DNA of 64,000 nucleotides from Thermomucor indicae-seudaticae (GCA_000787465.1 JSYX01000100.1:1-64000); one strand, 5' to 3'; positions 11,001 to 22,825 are shown, counted from the first letter of the stretch. The notes: a model not told the origin generated them from the sequence alone. Numbers and translations: made by a program.

Positions 11001-11938
11001 TTAAAGGGACGGCAAGGGCAGGTTATAGCGCTTCGCTACAAGTTCCACAAACGTCTTGTCTCCAACGTAAGTCTTTTCAAAGGTCGGACGGCTCACGATG
11101 CCTTTCAAGAATTCAGCCAGACGAGGCGATTCCCCAACAGCTTCCGGCACGTAACCGTTCAGCAAGAACTTTTGCACAGCACCAAGGCGGGCCGCGAACG
11201 GCGCAATCGCAATGTCAGCAAGCGAGTATTCTGAGCCAAGGAAATACGGACCAGAAGGTGCTTGCTCCAGCAATAGCTGGTTCAACTGCAGCAGATTGAG
11301 TTGCACAGTTTACTTGAGAACAATAGAAACACTTACGCGCTTGTAGGCTGCATTGACGTTCTCTTTAAACTTTTGCGCGCTTTCCTCGTTAAAGTTGGAC
11401 AACAAAGCGTATTGCTGGGAGGCAACCTTGGAAGCAAAGAACTCGATCACAAACCGTACCTCAGCTCGCTTAATCGGGTCTTTTGGAAGCAGACTGATGA
11501 TTTTTTTTTTTTTGCAAAAAGGTGAATGCAGTAGCAAGTAAGCAAATATTCCATACAACATACCCTTTCTCAGGATACAGATCGGCAACGAGTTCAAGCA
11601 GTACCAAGGATTCGGCAATGTTCTTGCCGTCGATCGAAAGCGCTGGAACCTTGGTCTCTGGATTGATATCCTTGTACCTGTCACACACCCTATGAGTACA
11701 TCACCGTGACAAACTTTTCTCGCACAGATTCTTACCATTCCGGTTTATTCGCAAGGTCAATCTCGACAGACTCGTAAACTGCACCGACTTCTTGGAGCGC
11801 AATAGCAACGCGCTGTGCGTACGGGCAAATGCCGGCGGTGTAGAGTGTAAGCTTCTTGGCTAGACAATAACACTGTCAGCGATCATGAAAACCACTCATG
11901 TCACAGACAAGTTCTGAAAGTTTACGTGTAGCAGACAT
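11001..11938 (-). CDS. Glutathione S-transferase, omega-like
   Basis: Five-exon model of 230 aa: 11938-11926, 11859-11736, 11677-11564, 11493-11337 and 11285-11001. The N-terminal thioredoxin-like domain begins KKLTLYTAGICPYAQRV; the cysteine in ICPYAQR sits where omega-class GSTs and related thiol transferases have their catalytic Cys. ETKVPALSIDGKNIAESLVL carries the cis-proline and the ES pair that binds the glutathione gamma-glutamyl group. The C-terminal helical domain includes SEYSLADIAIAPFAAR, the N-capping and hydrophobic-staple motif of GSTs. The protein probably conjugates or reduces small substrates with glutathione in the cytosol. The first exon is only 13 nt, followed by an intron of 66 nt; the start rests on that model. 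Confidence 0.88.
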
Positions 11939-12909
11939 GATCAAAGTGAGAAATCCTGACGTGTCCAAGACACACCACTTTTATATCTTTTTGCGATGCT
12001 TACAAATTCATGCACAACCGATGTTGGGGGGCCGGATTGGTAAACTCAGAAAGCTCACTAATCACGCTTTTGCGTGAGTCGATTCAGGAATGGCGCAACA
12101 TTGCCTATTGGCTTTCCCCCAAGCAATGTAACAACATTATTGCCGTGTGTAGGTAATGGATCGGAAAGTACGGCGTCCCAATTCTCCGTTTGGATTTGTC
12201 TAGATCGGGGGGAATGACCCGTCAGTATGTCGTCAGAAAACGTGTCGGTCAACGATAATTTTAACCATTTTTTTTTTTTGCTACGGCCAATGTTGATCGG
12301 ATTAACGAGCACCAGGTTATCGCGCGCGCAGTGTATCATCCCATAAAGCCTCTTGTGAGACCAATGAGTGATTGCAAACCAGTTTGAGGGGGGTATCTGC
12401 CTGCGTTTGTTACCATGCCATTATGGAAAATGGGATCAATGCAACGTACGATACCATATCCATAGAAACAAGAAAAGCGCGTAAACGTCGCAGCGATAAT
12501 AACAGACTGCTGTTAGACGCTCCACAAGCAGTACGTATCCAGAATAGCCATGGGCGAGAGCCCATCCTTGTAAACTGCATCAAAACTGCATTACAGAGCC
12601 TGCTATCGTTGGTCACTTTGGTCCACTGCATGTAGAGCACATTGCATCGACCTTCGATACTTTTGCTTTGCGGTGTCACAAAATGTACTTCTTGGCGGTA
12701 TCTCTGGATGAAACATCGCGATACGAACGTTCAATAGAATACAGATCCATGTAGGACAGCCCACTGAATGCACTCTGTACCAGCCAGCTCAGGTTTTTCT
12801 TTACGAACCCTGCAGATTCAGAAAAAGCTATTAGGTCATTGTTTTCGGAGTTCAACAATAACAATAAAGCGTGCGCTGGCCGCCATTGGGTACATAACCA
12901 GCGCCCCCC
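11939..12909. other. Intergenic region, no gene seen
   Basis: About 1 kb between divergent GST and FZO1. Contains poly-T and poly-A runs near 12270 and short frames without motifs. It presumably holds both promoters. Confidence 0.5.
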
Positions 12910-15429
12910 ATGTCTGAAAGATACTACTCTGCTGTATCTTCGCCAGCGCCCTCATTGAGGAAGCTCAGGCGAAATTCAGCACCTAGTGTTGACTCTCTCA
13001 GCGAGCGATCATTCGACGCTCGATTATCGCAATCGATCTTCTCTTCAAGCTCAAAAATTCTGAACTCGCCTGCGCCTGCACCTGCACCTGCGCCATCGCC
13101 CTCCTCTTCGTCTTCACTGCGAGCCGCTCGCACACACCAGCACCGTCTGAACGCAGCTCAGGAACAACGCATGTACCATGACAGCTGCCAGCGACTCTTG
13201 GCTCATATTTCTTCCGTCATCGGCCTATGCGACGAGCTTCGTAATGCAAATAAACACCGGTTCCCCATTCAGTACCCAATCCTGCACCGCTCACTCTATC
13301 ATCGCGACGCATTCCATAGCGACACCGCTTCCCAGCCCGATGCTTCGGTCCTCAATGCCGTTCGCCAGTCTGCTTCTTCGCTCGTCAAACAAGACTTTAG
13401 CGTCCTCAACTTGAACGTCAAGCTCGGCCACGCCACCACGGACCTCTGCACCCTCGAAAAGCAGACCATTTCCAACCTGCTGGACGACAAGCTAGCCCAG
13501 TGTTTGCGCCACCTCGACAACCTCCGTGCTCGCGTCAGTGACACCTCATCCAAGGTCCTCGTCACCGGCGACCTCAACTCCGGCAAATCCACCCTGGTCA
13601 ACGCCTTGCTCAAGCGAGACCTGCTTCCCGCAGACCAGCAGCCTTGCACCAGCATGTTCTGCGAGGTCCTGGACGTCACGCTGAACGACGGCGTCGAGCA
13701 GGTGCACGCGATACCTAATGTGGAAAGCTACAACCGGCTAGACCCGTCCACATACCATGTCATCGAGATGCGTCACCTGTACAAGGTCATCACCGACCAA
13801 AACGACTATTACAAAATGCTCAAGATCTACGCCCGAGACTGCAGATCAGCCCAGGAGAGCCTGCTGCATAATGGCGTCGTCGATATTGCTCTGATCGATT
13901 CTCCCGGCCTTAATACCGATTCTGTCAAAACCACGGCTGTCTTTGCTCGCCAGGAAGAAATCGATGTCGTTGTGTTCGTCGTCAGTGCCGAAAACCACTT
14001 TACGCTTTCGGTAAGCAGGAGCGGTAGCCATACGAATATTCTCTTTTGCTAATACGATTTGCTTGCAAAATAGGGTAAGGAGTTTCTGGTGAACGCCGCC
14101 AACGAAAAGACGCATATCTTCATTGTCGTGAACCGATTCGATGCCATCCGTGACAAGGACCGATGCAAGCGGCTGGTGCTGGAGCAGATACGACAGCTGT
14201 CACCGGCAACCTATGCAAACGCAGACGACCTGGTGCACTTTGTGAGCGCAGGCACGGTGGATCTTGAGCCCGGCTCGCGCAAATTGGACGCCCCCGAATT
14301 CGCTCGTCTCGAACAACGACTCCGTGCCTTTGTGCTGGAGAACCGCACGCAGTCCAAGCTGTCGCCGGCCAAAAACTACATGCTGAACCTGCTGTCGGAT
14401 ATCGAGGGTCTCTCGGAAGCAAACAGGGAGATGGCTATCAGCGAGTACGAACGAGCAACGCAGGAATTGGAAAACGACTTGCCTGCGTATCAGAACCTGC
14501 TGCGCGTGCGTGACCGTGTGCTGAGCCAGATCGAAAAGGTCGCGGAATCTGCAGCGGCGTCCATCCAACAGCACACAGTGAACCGGCTCAACAGCGCCGT
14601 CGAGCAGATCCACAAGACCGTCCACAGCATCGAATACCCGGGCATTCTTTTGATCTGGCAGTACGCGCAGGATCTGGCGGATTCCATGTCGCAGAAACTC
14701 TTGAAAGAAGTACGCCAGCTCGAAACCCATGCTCGTGAAAAGACGGACGAGGCCGTGGAGCGCATCCACGAGATGGGCGTCGAACATGTAGGCGTCTATC
14801 CGCGCGCAGCCAGCGTCGACAAGATGTGCGTCAAGAACCGCGATCGCGCTGTGGTGATCAGTGTGGAGCCAACTGACTTTTTTGACCTGATGCTGGACGA
14901 GAAACTGTCTGGCTGTGCGCTTTCGCTGGGTGCAGCCATGGCGCTCGGCGGCCGCATCATGGGATTCAGAGACGTCATGTCGGGTGTCTGGAGCGTGTCG
15001 AACAACATGCAGAACGCGCGCCGCTTGATCTTGCCCGTGGTGGGCGTCGCCAGCTTCGGCTTCCTGGTGTACATCGTGTCGGACATGCGGTACGCCGTGC
15101 AGCGCAAGCTTGTGAAGAAGTTCAAGGAAGCCGTGCGTGACTCGAACTACGTCGAAGCGCAAGGCCGGCGCATGGCTCGCGAGTCTCGCAAGGTGCTGCG
15201 CGTCGAAGGCTGGGAGATCCAGAGCAGACTGGCAAAAGAGGTGGAGCTCAAAGAACAGCGCAGAAACGAGATGCAGGTCTTGGCAAGCACGTCGCAAGAG
15301 AGCTTCCGGTTCTTTGCAAGTCTCTTTGAAAAGTCGCATGCGCTGTACGAAAAAGTCGCCAGTGTCCAGACAAACGGGTTGTATGGCCATGCTGTCGCTG
15401 CCCGAGACGAAAGAAGCAACAAACCCTGA
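12910..15429 (+). CDS. FZO1: Mitofusin, outer-membrane fusion GTPase
   Basis: Two exons, 12910-14010 and 14074-15429, give 818 aa, close to yeast Fzo1 (about 855). The dynamin-like GTPase is complete: P loop GDLNSGKSTLVNALL from residue 220, PCTSMFCEV as the G2 region, DSPG at about 330 and the NRFD G4 motif at about 386. Heptad-rich stretches flank it, before and after. Two adjacent membrane segments, roughly residues 646-664 and 686-705, form the hairpin that places both ends in the cytosol. A Pro/Ala/Ser-rich low-complexity stretch precedes the GTPase (about residues 55-75). The protein tethers and fuses mitochondrial outer membranes. Its neighbour on the opposite strand, 162 bp past the stop, is MDM33, also a mitochondrial-shape gene. 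The single intron follows the FTLS codons inside the GTPase domain. Confidence 0.95.
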
Positions 15430-15591
15430 TAGACAGATACCGTTCACTTGCAGCTTATCATGATTCCCCCTTTTGCGCTGATCAATAAACAGGTTTTTAT
15501 CCAGCTTAGAGTAAAACTTTATGTGTACAAGTTGCGTATGTTACATGGTACAAGGAAATGAACAGGGTGAATAAAAAAATGAGGGACTCGT

Positions 15592-16763
15592 CTATCTCCA
15601 GAAGGACATGGCCAACGCTGCTAAAAGGCCTCCAGCGACGGCGCTTTCTATGGAATACAAAATGAGGTTCTTTTTACTGACGACCATGTGCGATGACGAG
15701 ACAGCAGCAGTATCCATCTTTTCTTCTGCCGGTGGTGGTGGTTGTTCAGCAGCAGTAGCAGGCGGTTCCATTAATAGATGCTGCTGCAGTTGCTGCAGCA
15801 ATGTCTGCTGCTGCTGCTGTTCAGCAACCGACTCGACCAATCCATTGGATATCGACACCAGCTGGCTCAACAACGACTGATCGCGTTCCTCGACCAGCTG
15901 CTTGAACTTGGCTTCTTCCTCGTTGACCTTGGCAATCAGCAGCTGCTCAAAGTTATCCGTCAGCCGTTTCCGCTTGTACGGCTCAAAGATCGTCTGCACC
16001 GCAACAAACAGGATCAGGTTCACCACCATCAGCGCCCACGTGCCGTACGTGCTCACGCTCCGGATCTTGTCGCTCCACAGCTGCTCCTCGTGGTATCGCT
16101 CCATGATCGACTGCGCCAGCGCCATGTACTCCCGGTCCATCTGCTTCTCGCACCGCTGGTACGCCTCTTTCGCACTCGCCTCCGCACGCGCATGGTCGTG
16201 CTCCAGCCGGTACAGCTCCGTGAACCGTGTCACGTCTTCCCCGGTCCAGCTGTGCTTGCGCTGCAGCAGCTCGTTGATCTCTCGCTGTGTGCTGGATCGC
16301 GTCTCAATCGCTCGCTCGTATTCACGTTTGGCCGCTTGTACTTGTTCCCGTGATACCTCGAATGCCTTGGCTATCTCTCTCTTGATGAATATAATTCCCT
16401 CACCCCCTTTTTTCTCTCTCTTTTACACATACCTTGTTCAGTCACTTTTCGCTTGACTTGTTCGATATGAGTGTATCCCGTCAACTCATTAATGGCCGCA
16501 CTGGCACATTTAAGCGCTTCCTTTGTATCGCCCACATCCCGGCTCATTTTCTCCAAGGTACGTGAGGCATTCTGAAACCGGAGAACAACCGGCTCAAGCC
16601 GTGGCTTTAATTCTGCTTGCAATTTCTCAAGGTACGCCTTGGGTAATTCAAAGGGCGGCTTCTCCGAGGACGAGTAATACCGTATTGGCTTTCTGCATTG
16701 AGGGATGACCCAACGAGCTTGTAAGCATCGCACACTGTTACGACACCCTGGTCGCAATATCAT
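15592..16763 (-). CDS. MDM33: Mitochondrial inner-membrane protein She9/Mdm33
   Basis: Two exons, 16763-16433 and 16370-15592, 369 aa. The N terminus is a plausible mitochondrial presequence, Arg-rich with few acids (MILRPGCRNSVRCLQARW) and a likely processing area near RYYSSSE. A long predicted coiled coil follows, including EREINELLQR-like heptads and the family segment SWTGEDVTRFTELYRLEH. A membrane segment, GTWALMVVNLILFVAVQTIF, is followed directly by EPYKRKRL, the most recognisable part of She9/Mdm33. A Gln-rich stretch (CAG/CTG repeat) and a second hydrophobic C-terminal segment close the protein. In yeast the protein sits in the inner membrane and, when overproduced, drives inner-membrane septation. 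Start chosen at 16763 because it gives the presequence; an upstream ATG at 16901 exists. Confidence 0.9.
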
Positions 16764-17057
16764 TGAACGAGAGTTTCCGAAAAAAGAGAGCAAGGTCTCA
16801 CACAGTCGGAGCCATTCGGTCAGCACATACAGTGTCCGATATTGACACGGACGTATCCATGCTGACCCTTCCTGTCTCTCATCATTGAGAACATGATGCA
16901 TTCACAAAGTTGAAACACACTAAATTATGCTATCATCACATACACATCACTCATATCCACAGAACGCATTATCCGACGGCGTCTTTTTTTGTAGATCTTT
17001 TCATTCTTTTTTGCTGAACACAGAACGCAAACATACATACAAAAAGCCGTTATGCTT
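16764..17057. other. Intergenic segment between MDM33 and eS27
   Basis: Roughly 290 bp, probably the MDM33 promoter and the eS27 3' end. T-rich with no coding frame that can be supported. Confidence 0.5.
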
Positions 17058-17672
17058 TTAGTTAATCTTTCTGCGGAAGGAGGAGCCTTCAGTCAGACGA
17101 GCTTTACCACCCGTGGGCTGGCAAAGAACAGTGCCACAGGACGAGCAAAGAACAACAGTCTGGGCATGGCTGAAGACGGTGCTAATGTTCAAGCAACCTA
17201 TACGCTCATTAATGAATCGATCGCGCAATTCCCCCCTTCCTCTGAAATCATACCAGGGCACTTGACATCCATGAAGTACGAGTTCGGAGACTGAACAAGT
17301 CTCTTGAGCTTGTGGGAGCGCTTCTCGTGCTCAGGCGATGGGTTAAGAAGATCAACAGCCAACTACATAAAAACAGAAAAACGTCAGATCCATTGCGATC
17401 CAGCAATCGTACGCGCGGAAGAAAGGGCGAGGGGTACAATGGCAATGGGCAATGGCAATCAAGCGTGCAATGTCTAAAATCGGCTGTGGCGCATGGCGTC
17501 ATTGTCGTTGGCGGCGTCGTCGTCATCGTCGTTGTTGTTGCTGTCGTTATCCGTCCATCCATCCATCCATCCATTGGCGTCACATATCCCTAAGCTTTCT
17601 TTGCTGCCCCCCACCATCGTCATGTTGGGCTTCCCTCCCTTTGCTTCCATAGATTGTCCAACTTACGGGCAT
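17058..17672 (-). CDS. RPS27: 40S ribosomal protein eS27
   Basis: Three exons, 17672-17667, 17362-17254 and 17197-17058, give 84 aa, exactly the usual eS27 length. Exon 1 encodes only Met-Pro, followed by a perfect GTAAGT donor; the acceptor joins it to [17 protein letters not shown]. The zinc ribbon is complete: CPGC at the exon 2/3 junction and CSSC later, with [12 protein letters not shown] between, and [12 protein letters not shown] near the C terminus. It is a structural component of the small ribosomal subunit. The first intron, about 300 nt, is long for this window and contains a CCAT tetranucleotide repeat. A two-codon first exon before a long intron is common in highly expressed ribosomal protein genes. 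Confidence 0.95.
17551..17574. repeat. (CCAT)n tetranucleotide repeat in the eS27 first intron
   Basis: Five or so CCAT units in tandem, inside the first intron of the eS27 gene. The same stretch is preceded by a GTC/GTT-rich run. It has no visible coding role. Confidence 0.85.
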
Positions 17673-18018
17673 TCTGCAACAACTACGGCTCGAGAAAAAG
17701 GGAAGGTCCCAAGCACGCAGGCACCGGCCCGGTATATGTCGGTCTTTGAAATTTTTGACAGAAACGGCATGCACAAGACGTCCAAATTTGTTGCTAAAGT
17801 TGCATTTTCAAAGAGATAGGACAGTAGACGGGTCAGGATCAAGAATAAAAGAGTATCTATAATGGACTCCTGTTTGCAAGGGTCACTTTGGAAAAGGAGC
17901 GAGGGGCGAAGGATTAAAGCACGACGGGAATTTTTCGTTATGAAACACAGAAAATAGCCTCTCTCTCACTCTCACACACACGCTTTTTCCTTTTTTTTTC
18001 TCTTGACTTGATTCCAAC

Positions 18019-18783
18019 ATGCCAATACGTGGGCAATCGTCACGGTACGAATGGAAGAGCTCAAAATACCTGCGCGACAACGTATACGTCTCTCGACGCG
18101 ATGGTTGGCGAAGCTGCTACAAGAGTAGTTCCAGTGAAGAGGAAGAGGCGCGAGATCGAATACCTTCGCCACCGCCGTTTGAACGGCTCTCACCCGAAGA
18201 AAAGCTAGCCATGATGCCTGATCCGCCCATATGCTTCTGCGGCAAAACAGCATCCAAATCGGAATTCGAATGGTACGGCGTCGTCTACGATTGCCACAAT
18301 GCGACCGAGCAGCAACCATCCTCCAAATTCATTTGCGGCTTTCACGTCCACGCCCGCGCATGGGACATGTTCCGCAAGCGATTACGTCAAGGCCAAGACC
18401 TCGACGATCACGACCCGGAACTCACCACTTGCCCCTACTTCAATTACACTTACTGCGTCCTCTTCAAAGTCGTCAATACGCTGCGCAAACTCTCGCCTCC
18501 GCCGCCCAAATGCTTTTGCCGCCTCCAGGTCGCCATGTCCGAAGAGTTCGAGTGGGATGAAGCTGGCACACGCATCGTCCGCAAACGGATCGCCTTCAAG
18601 TGCCCCCACTTTGATATCGATGGCGCCAAGCCAAAATGCGTCTGGTCGCTCTGGGCTGAGGAAGTCCCCTTCCTCAAACCGAAACTGCCGCCGCATCTTA
18701 CAACGGATATGCTTAGACAAATCGTTCGTGATGCAAAGGCGTCGCTCTCGAATGGCGAAGAACAGATACCCGAAGAATCATAA
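18019..18783 (+). CDS. Cysteine-rich protein with duplicated CFC module
   Basis: Single-exon, 254 aa; not a family I can name. After a basic, Ser/Glu-rich start there are two related cysteine modules. The first runs from CFCGKTASKSEFEW to FICGFHVHARAWD (about residues 73-115); the second from CFCRLQVAMSEEFEW to FKCPHFD and CVWSLWAEEV (about 164-220). Each has a CxC pair, then an EFEW segment, then further Cys/His residues and aromatics, so a zinc-binding fold is likely, vaguely like GRF or SWIM-type fingers but matching neither. The composition of the frame and the internal duplication argue strongly for a real gene. Function unknown; DNA or RNA binding would be a guess. Confidence 0.75.
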   Translation: MPIRGQSSRYEWKSSKYLRDNVYVSRRDGWRSCYKSSSSEEEEARDRIPSPPPFERLSPEEKLAMMPDPPICFCGKTASKSEFEWYGVVYDCHNATEQQPSSKFICGFHVHARAWDMFRKRLRQGQDLDDHDPELTTCPYFNYTYCVLFKVVNTLRKLSPPPPKCFCRLQVAMSEEFEWDEAGTRIVRKRIAFKCPHFDIDGAKPKCVWSLWAEEVPFLKPKLPPHLTTDMLRQIVRDAKASLSNGEEQIPEES

Positions 18784-19195
18784 TAACAGTCATTTACAAC
18801 AAGGAAAAAACCACGTAGCCTCTGTACATGTATATTGCGCTTTCAGTAGTTACAAGTATTTAATCATTTTAATTAATACAAACAGAGAAAACCCTATCCA
18901 TCGTCCCATTGTCGATGTTGAGCTAGGTAGTAATTGATCATGCCGCCTTTAGCATGCTTTTTGAACAATGATGGTTACGTCTTGTTGTTCCTGTCGCACC
19001 ATTCAGACCACAATTGCACTATCCAGTTCAACAGGCAGTTTTCCCGCTGTGCGCACGTCAATATCTGCCATGGGCAGCTGCTTATTCTCTTCTGCATTAC
19101 GTATCCAGTGGGGGCCACTGAGCGAGCGTTCCTGATTTCCCCGACCCCTTCCGGAAAGCGTCAACAGTTCCGCTGTGGGGACCCTTTTATTTCTC
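18784..19195. other. Intergenic segment
   Basis: About 400 bp containing the 3' end of the cysteine-rich gene and the promoter of the FAH-family gene. No coding signal. Confidence 0.5.
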
Positions 19196-20317
19196 ATGGC
19201 TGCCAGAAACTTTTTGTCAACAGGACGCAAGATTGTCGCCATTGGCCGCAACTTTAGGCACGACCTGACCTGAACACAGAAAAGAAAGACGGCTGACCTT
19301 TTTTTTTGTTGCAGTGAACACGCCAAAGAGCTCGGCAACGCGGTTCCCAAAGCGCCATTCTTCTTCCTCAAGCCTACCTCCTCGTTCCTTGCCAATGGAG
19401 GCACCGTCGAGATTCCCACCGGCTGCGAAGTCCACCACGAAGGTTCTCTTTGCTCTCTAATCATTCGCATCGGGCCTCCATGCTTACGCTGCCTCTCTTT
19501 ATACCCTAGTCGAGCTCGCTGTTGTCATTGGCAAAGACGGTCGCGATTACACCGCCGCCGAAGCAATGGACTACGTCGCAGGTACATTCAATAGGCCCGT
19601 CGCTCCAGTTCTCTTTCCACAGTGTCTGAGACGCGCAACGTAGGCTATGCCCTGGCTATCGACATGACAGCTAGAAATCTGCAGGTAAAAAAGACTTTTT
19701 ACACTCGGCTTTGCAATGACCGCGTTAAAATCCTCCTCCCTGTAAAAGAACGACGCCAAGTCCAAGGGTCTGCCTTGGAGCACGGCCAAGGGATTTGATA
19801 CCTTTACGCCCATCAGGTTCGTCCATGCGTTTGCCGCCCGTCATTTTTGCCTATCACTAAACCCAATGGACGTGCTACCAGCGACTTTATCCCAAAAGAA
19901 AGCATTCCTGATCCATCCAACGTGGACTTGTGGCTCAAGGTACATCACCTTTGATGGACATGAAATATGGGGGGCGCAACTCATACTGATATGAGAAAAA
20001 AAGGTCAATGATACCTTTCGACAGAACGGCAATACCAAGGACATGATTTTCGGGTGAATATCCATCAGAGCATCGCCACGTTCACTGCACAACTCATGCT
20101 TTTCGCTTCATTTAGCATTCCGATGCTGCTTTCCTACGTCTCCTCAGTCATGAAACTCGAGGTCGGCGATGTGGTCTTGACCGGCACACCCAAAGGCGTC
20201 GGCCCGATCAAGGCAGGCGACGTGATCACCGCAGGCCTGAAACCAGGCTCTGCTGACAAGGATCTGATGCGCGTCACATTCAACGTCGCTGACAGAAAGG
20301 GTCTCTTTAAAGCATAA
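19196..20317 (+). CDS. Fumarylacetoacetate hydrolase-family enzyme, FAHD1-type
   Basis: Eight-exon model: 19196-19257, 19315-19442, 19510-19581, 19644-19684, 19749-19816, 19882-19939, 20004-20053 and 20116-20317; 226 aa, the length of FAHD1 acylpyruvases. Family landmarks in order are IVAIGRNF near the N terminus, FFLKPTSSF, VHHEVELAVVIG (metal-binding Glu pair), GYALAIDMTARNLQ, KGFDTFTPI, MIFGIPMLLSYVSS and GDVVLTGTPKGVGPI. FAHD1 cleaves acylpyruvates and decarboxylates oxaloacetate, normally in mitochondria; the short start MAARNFLSTGRKIV could be a weak presequence. The first intron appears to have a non-standard GC donor (GCACGA); it is the weakest junction of the model. The stop lies 34 bp from the convergent septin stop. 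Confidence 0.88.
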
Positions 20318-20351
20318 ATTGTAATAGGTTTATTAGGCGAAAACTATGATA

Positions 20352-21951
20352 TTATTTGCGGACGGTTCTAGGCGACGAAGCGTGATGGTTGTTGTTGCTG
20401 TTGTAGTAATAAGCATCCAGCTCATTCTGCAGTTCTTTGATCCGTTCGCTTTGCAGCTCAAGCTCTTTGTGGAGCCGATCCCGTTCGCGCAACAACTACA
20501 TGCGCCCGCGTCAATCTTCTTCTTTTTCTACCCTGCTGATTTTTTGCTCCATATCCATTACCTGCTGCTCCCACTTGCGGAACCGGTTTTCTTCAGCCTT
20601 GACTTGCTCCGTGAACCGTTTACGGAGCATCTCCTCTTCCTCCTTGAACTTTGCATTTTCCGTCGGTTGTGAACTAAGGAAAAACGTGCATAAGCACAAG
20701 TCGCATACACCAACAAGATAAATCTTACCGAGGGTCGCCAAACTTGCGGGTTTCCATCTGAGCCTGACGGTAATTTTCATAATGCAGCTCTTCGGTCGTG
20801 GTAATCAAGTCGAGCATGTGTGTCCGGATAAGCAAGCTGCGAAGCTTTCGGAAGTCGCAGTGCTCATCATTCTCCACTTCGGCCACGCCCCAGCTATACT
20901 GCCGGCCCTTGACCCGACGACCATCGGGCGTCACCACATCCTCGGTCGACCCAATCACCGCAAACGGCATCGCCGCCATAATGTTGGCATTCCGCTTCGT
21001 CGTCTCTTCATCTTCGCTTTCGATAGGACACGAGTACACTTGAATCTCCTGTGCCTTGATAACGTCTCTGATCTAGAATCGAATATCATGATTAACAACA
21101 GCTCGTTCTCCCTAAAAAAAGGAGAACACTTGCGTTCTGTTTGAACTTGGCTAGATCGGCCGGTGTCAGTGTATCGGCCTTGGCAATCACTGGAATCAGG
21201 TTCACCCGCGATCCCAGGCGTTTCATGCATTCGATATCCAAAGGTGACAGTCTACAAGTTCCACCATGAGAAAACCAAACACACGCTTGACTATACCTTT
21301 TTACCTTACTTACGTGTGACCCGTGGGTTTGATGAAATACAAGCACGCATGGACCCGCATGTCCACCAGGCCTGCACGACAAGGCTGCTGCTCCTGCCTC
21401 ATGTACTTTTCGTGCTGGTCATCAATAAAGTTCACAATCGGGATCCAGCTATGCCGGTTATTCACATAGTCGCCAAATCCAGGCGTATCAATGATCGTCA
21501 GTTTAACCTTGAACATCTTTTCCTCGAGCTCTGATTTTCTTTATATAAGCCAAAATCATCATCGTCTTCCCCCTCCCACACTTTGCTCTTCTTCTTCTTA
21601 CCGGCTTTGGTGATCTGGATCTGCACCGTCTTGTTGGGCGGCTGTTGCTGCAGTCGGCGCTTACTCAGGTTCTTGGGCTCTTTGATCGTCGTCGTAAACA
21701 GCGTATTCACAAACGTCGTCTTACCCACTCCCGATTCACCTTGGCCGAACCCAAAGTCAACATCACACGTATTACCAACCAAAATGGATAGCCAACTTAC
21801 CACACACCATCAATGTAAAATTGGCCCCGTTTTTCGCGACAATCTTGTGACGCTGGTTAGGCAGATTGGCTATACCCGTACCAGTCGCGCTGATGGGTGC
21901 TGCTGGCGGCGGCGGCGGCGGTGGTGGTGCAAGTTCAACAGGTGATGCCAT
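20352..21951 (-). CDS. CDC12: Septin, Cdc12 type
   Basis: Multi-exon septin on the minus strand starting at 21951. After a poly-Pro N terminus comes GIANLPNQRHKIV, then the P loop GESGVGKTTFVNTLF rebuilt across an intron, DTPGFGDYVNN (G3), the septin segment HEKYMRQEQQP, HACLYFIKPTGHTLSP and AKADTLTPADL (G4). The septin unique element carries WGVAEVENDEHCDFRKLRSL. The pattern GIANLPNQR plus FIDDQHEKYMRQEQQ fits Cdc12/Spn4 rather than Cdc3, Cdc10 or Cdc11. A C-terminal coiled coil is extended by a last exon after a 41-nt intron (LLRERDRLHKELELQSERIK), ending at 20352. Septins form filaments at bud necks, septa and hyphal branch points. Confidence 0.9.
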
Positions 21952-22825
21952 TCTTCAGAGAAGCTTTGGGAAAAAAAGAAAAAGAAAAATGGGCTCCTTG
22001 TTCATAAAGTATCATGCAAAAAGTCCCCGCTTTCTCCTGGCGTGGTCTCTCTCTCTTTCTCTCCCTGGCGCTATCCTGTGAAGAAGGGGAGGGGGTATAT
22101 GCAGGAATTTACTATCCACTGAAAAAATTAAACACTATTAGCATTGCAGTAAAAAAGGAAACAGATCATAAAGCAACAAGCAACAAGCAACAAACCAGGT
22201 CATCAGGACTGCTGCTGCTTCATACATGGTATTGGGATGCCTTTTCGTTTGGAATAAACAGGATCAAATGCGGACATTCTCCAGCACCCCCCGAAGGAAC
22301 GTCAAAGTCAGAACTGAAGACAGGGTGTGCTCATAACCCGTCTTAACGTGCTATCGGTTCGTTCCGCTAAAGGTCAGATCATGATCATAAAGATATCCCA
22401 ATACGGCAGCATGCTATATCAATCTTGCTTCTCGTCCATAGTAGCCAATAAGACACACTCGAATCATGCTTTAATTGTCAGCATTGTGTAAAGTGAAACG
22501 TCAATAATATATGCTACCTTACAAAAAAAACACACCAGCCATATGTACGATATTGGGCATAGAAATCCTTGTTAACTGCAGAGCAATTCTGTATAAATCA
22601 AGCAAAGAATCACTATTTCTAACATTGCAGTTTTCAATCAATTAATTAACTTTCAATTTATGCGTGGAAGAAACAAAAAGTGCGAGTGAAATTCAAATCA
22701 CGTAGAATGTCTATCGAATGGTATTGTTCAATCAGGACCAAAGAACGGGAGATATGTGAGCAACAATCGCCTTGATGATGGGGCAAATAAGGGGGCGGGG
22801 GAAAATTGTGAAATGGCTGAGCAGT
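21952..22825. other. Intergenic region, no gene seen
   Basis: About 0.9 kb, AT-rich toward its right half (22380-22720), between the septin start and the PKA regulatory subunit 3' end. A CT-rich tract at about 22043-22070 probably belongs to the septin promoter or leader. No supportable coding frame. Confidence 0.5.

Noticed and set aside
14200..15447. A 415-codon open frame on the minus strand opposite FZO1
   Set aside because: It is the antisense shadow of the FZO1 second exon; its protein is rich in His, Leu and Val as mirror frames of GC-rich coding DNA are, and it has no motif.
15778..16353. A 191-codon plus-strand frame opposite MDM33
   Set aside because: Leu/Gln/His/Arg-rich shadow of the coiled-coil coding exon of MDM33; no motif or start context.
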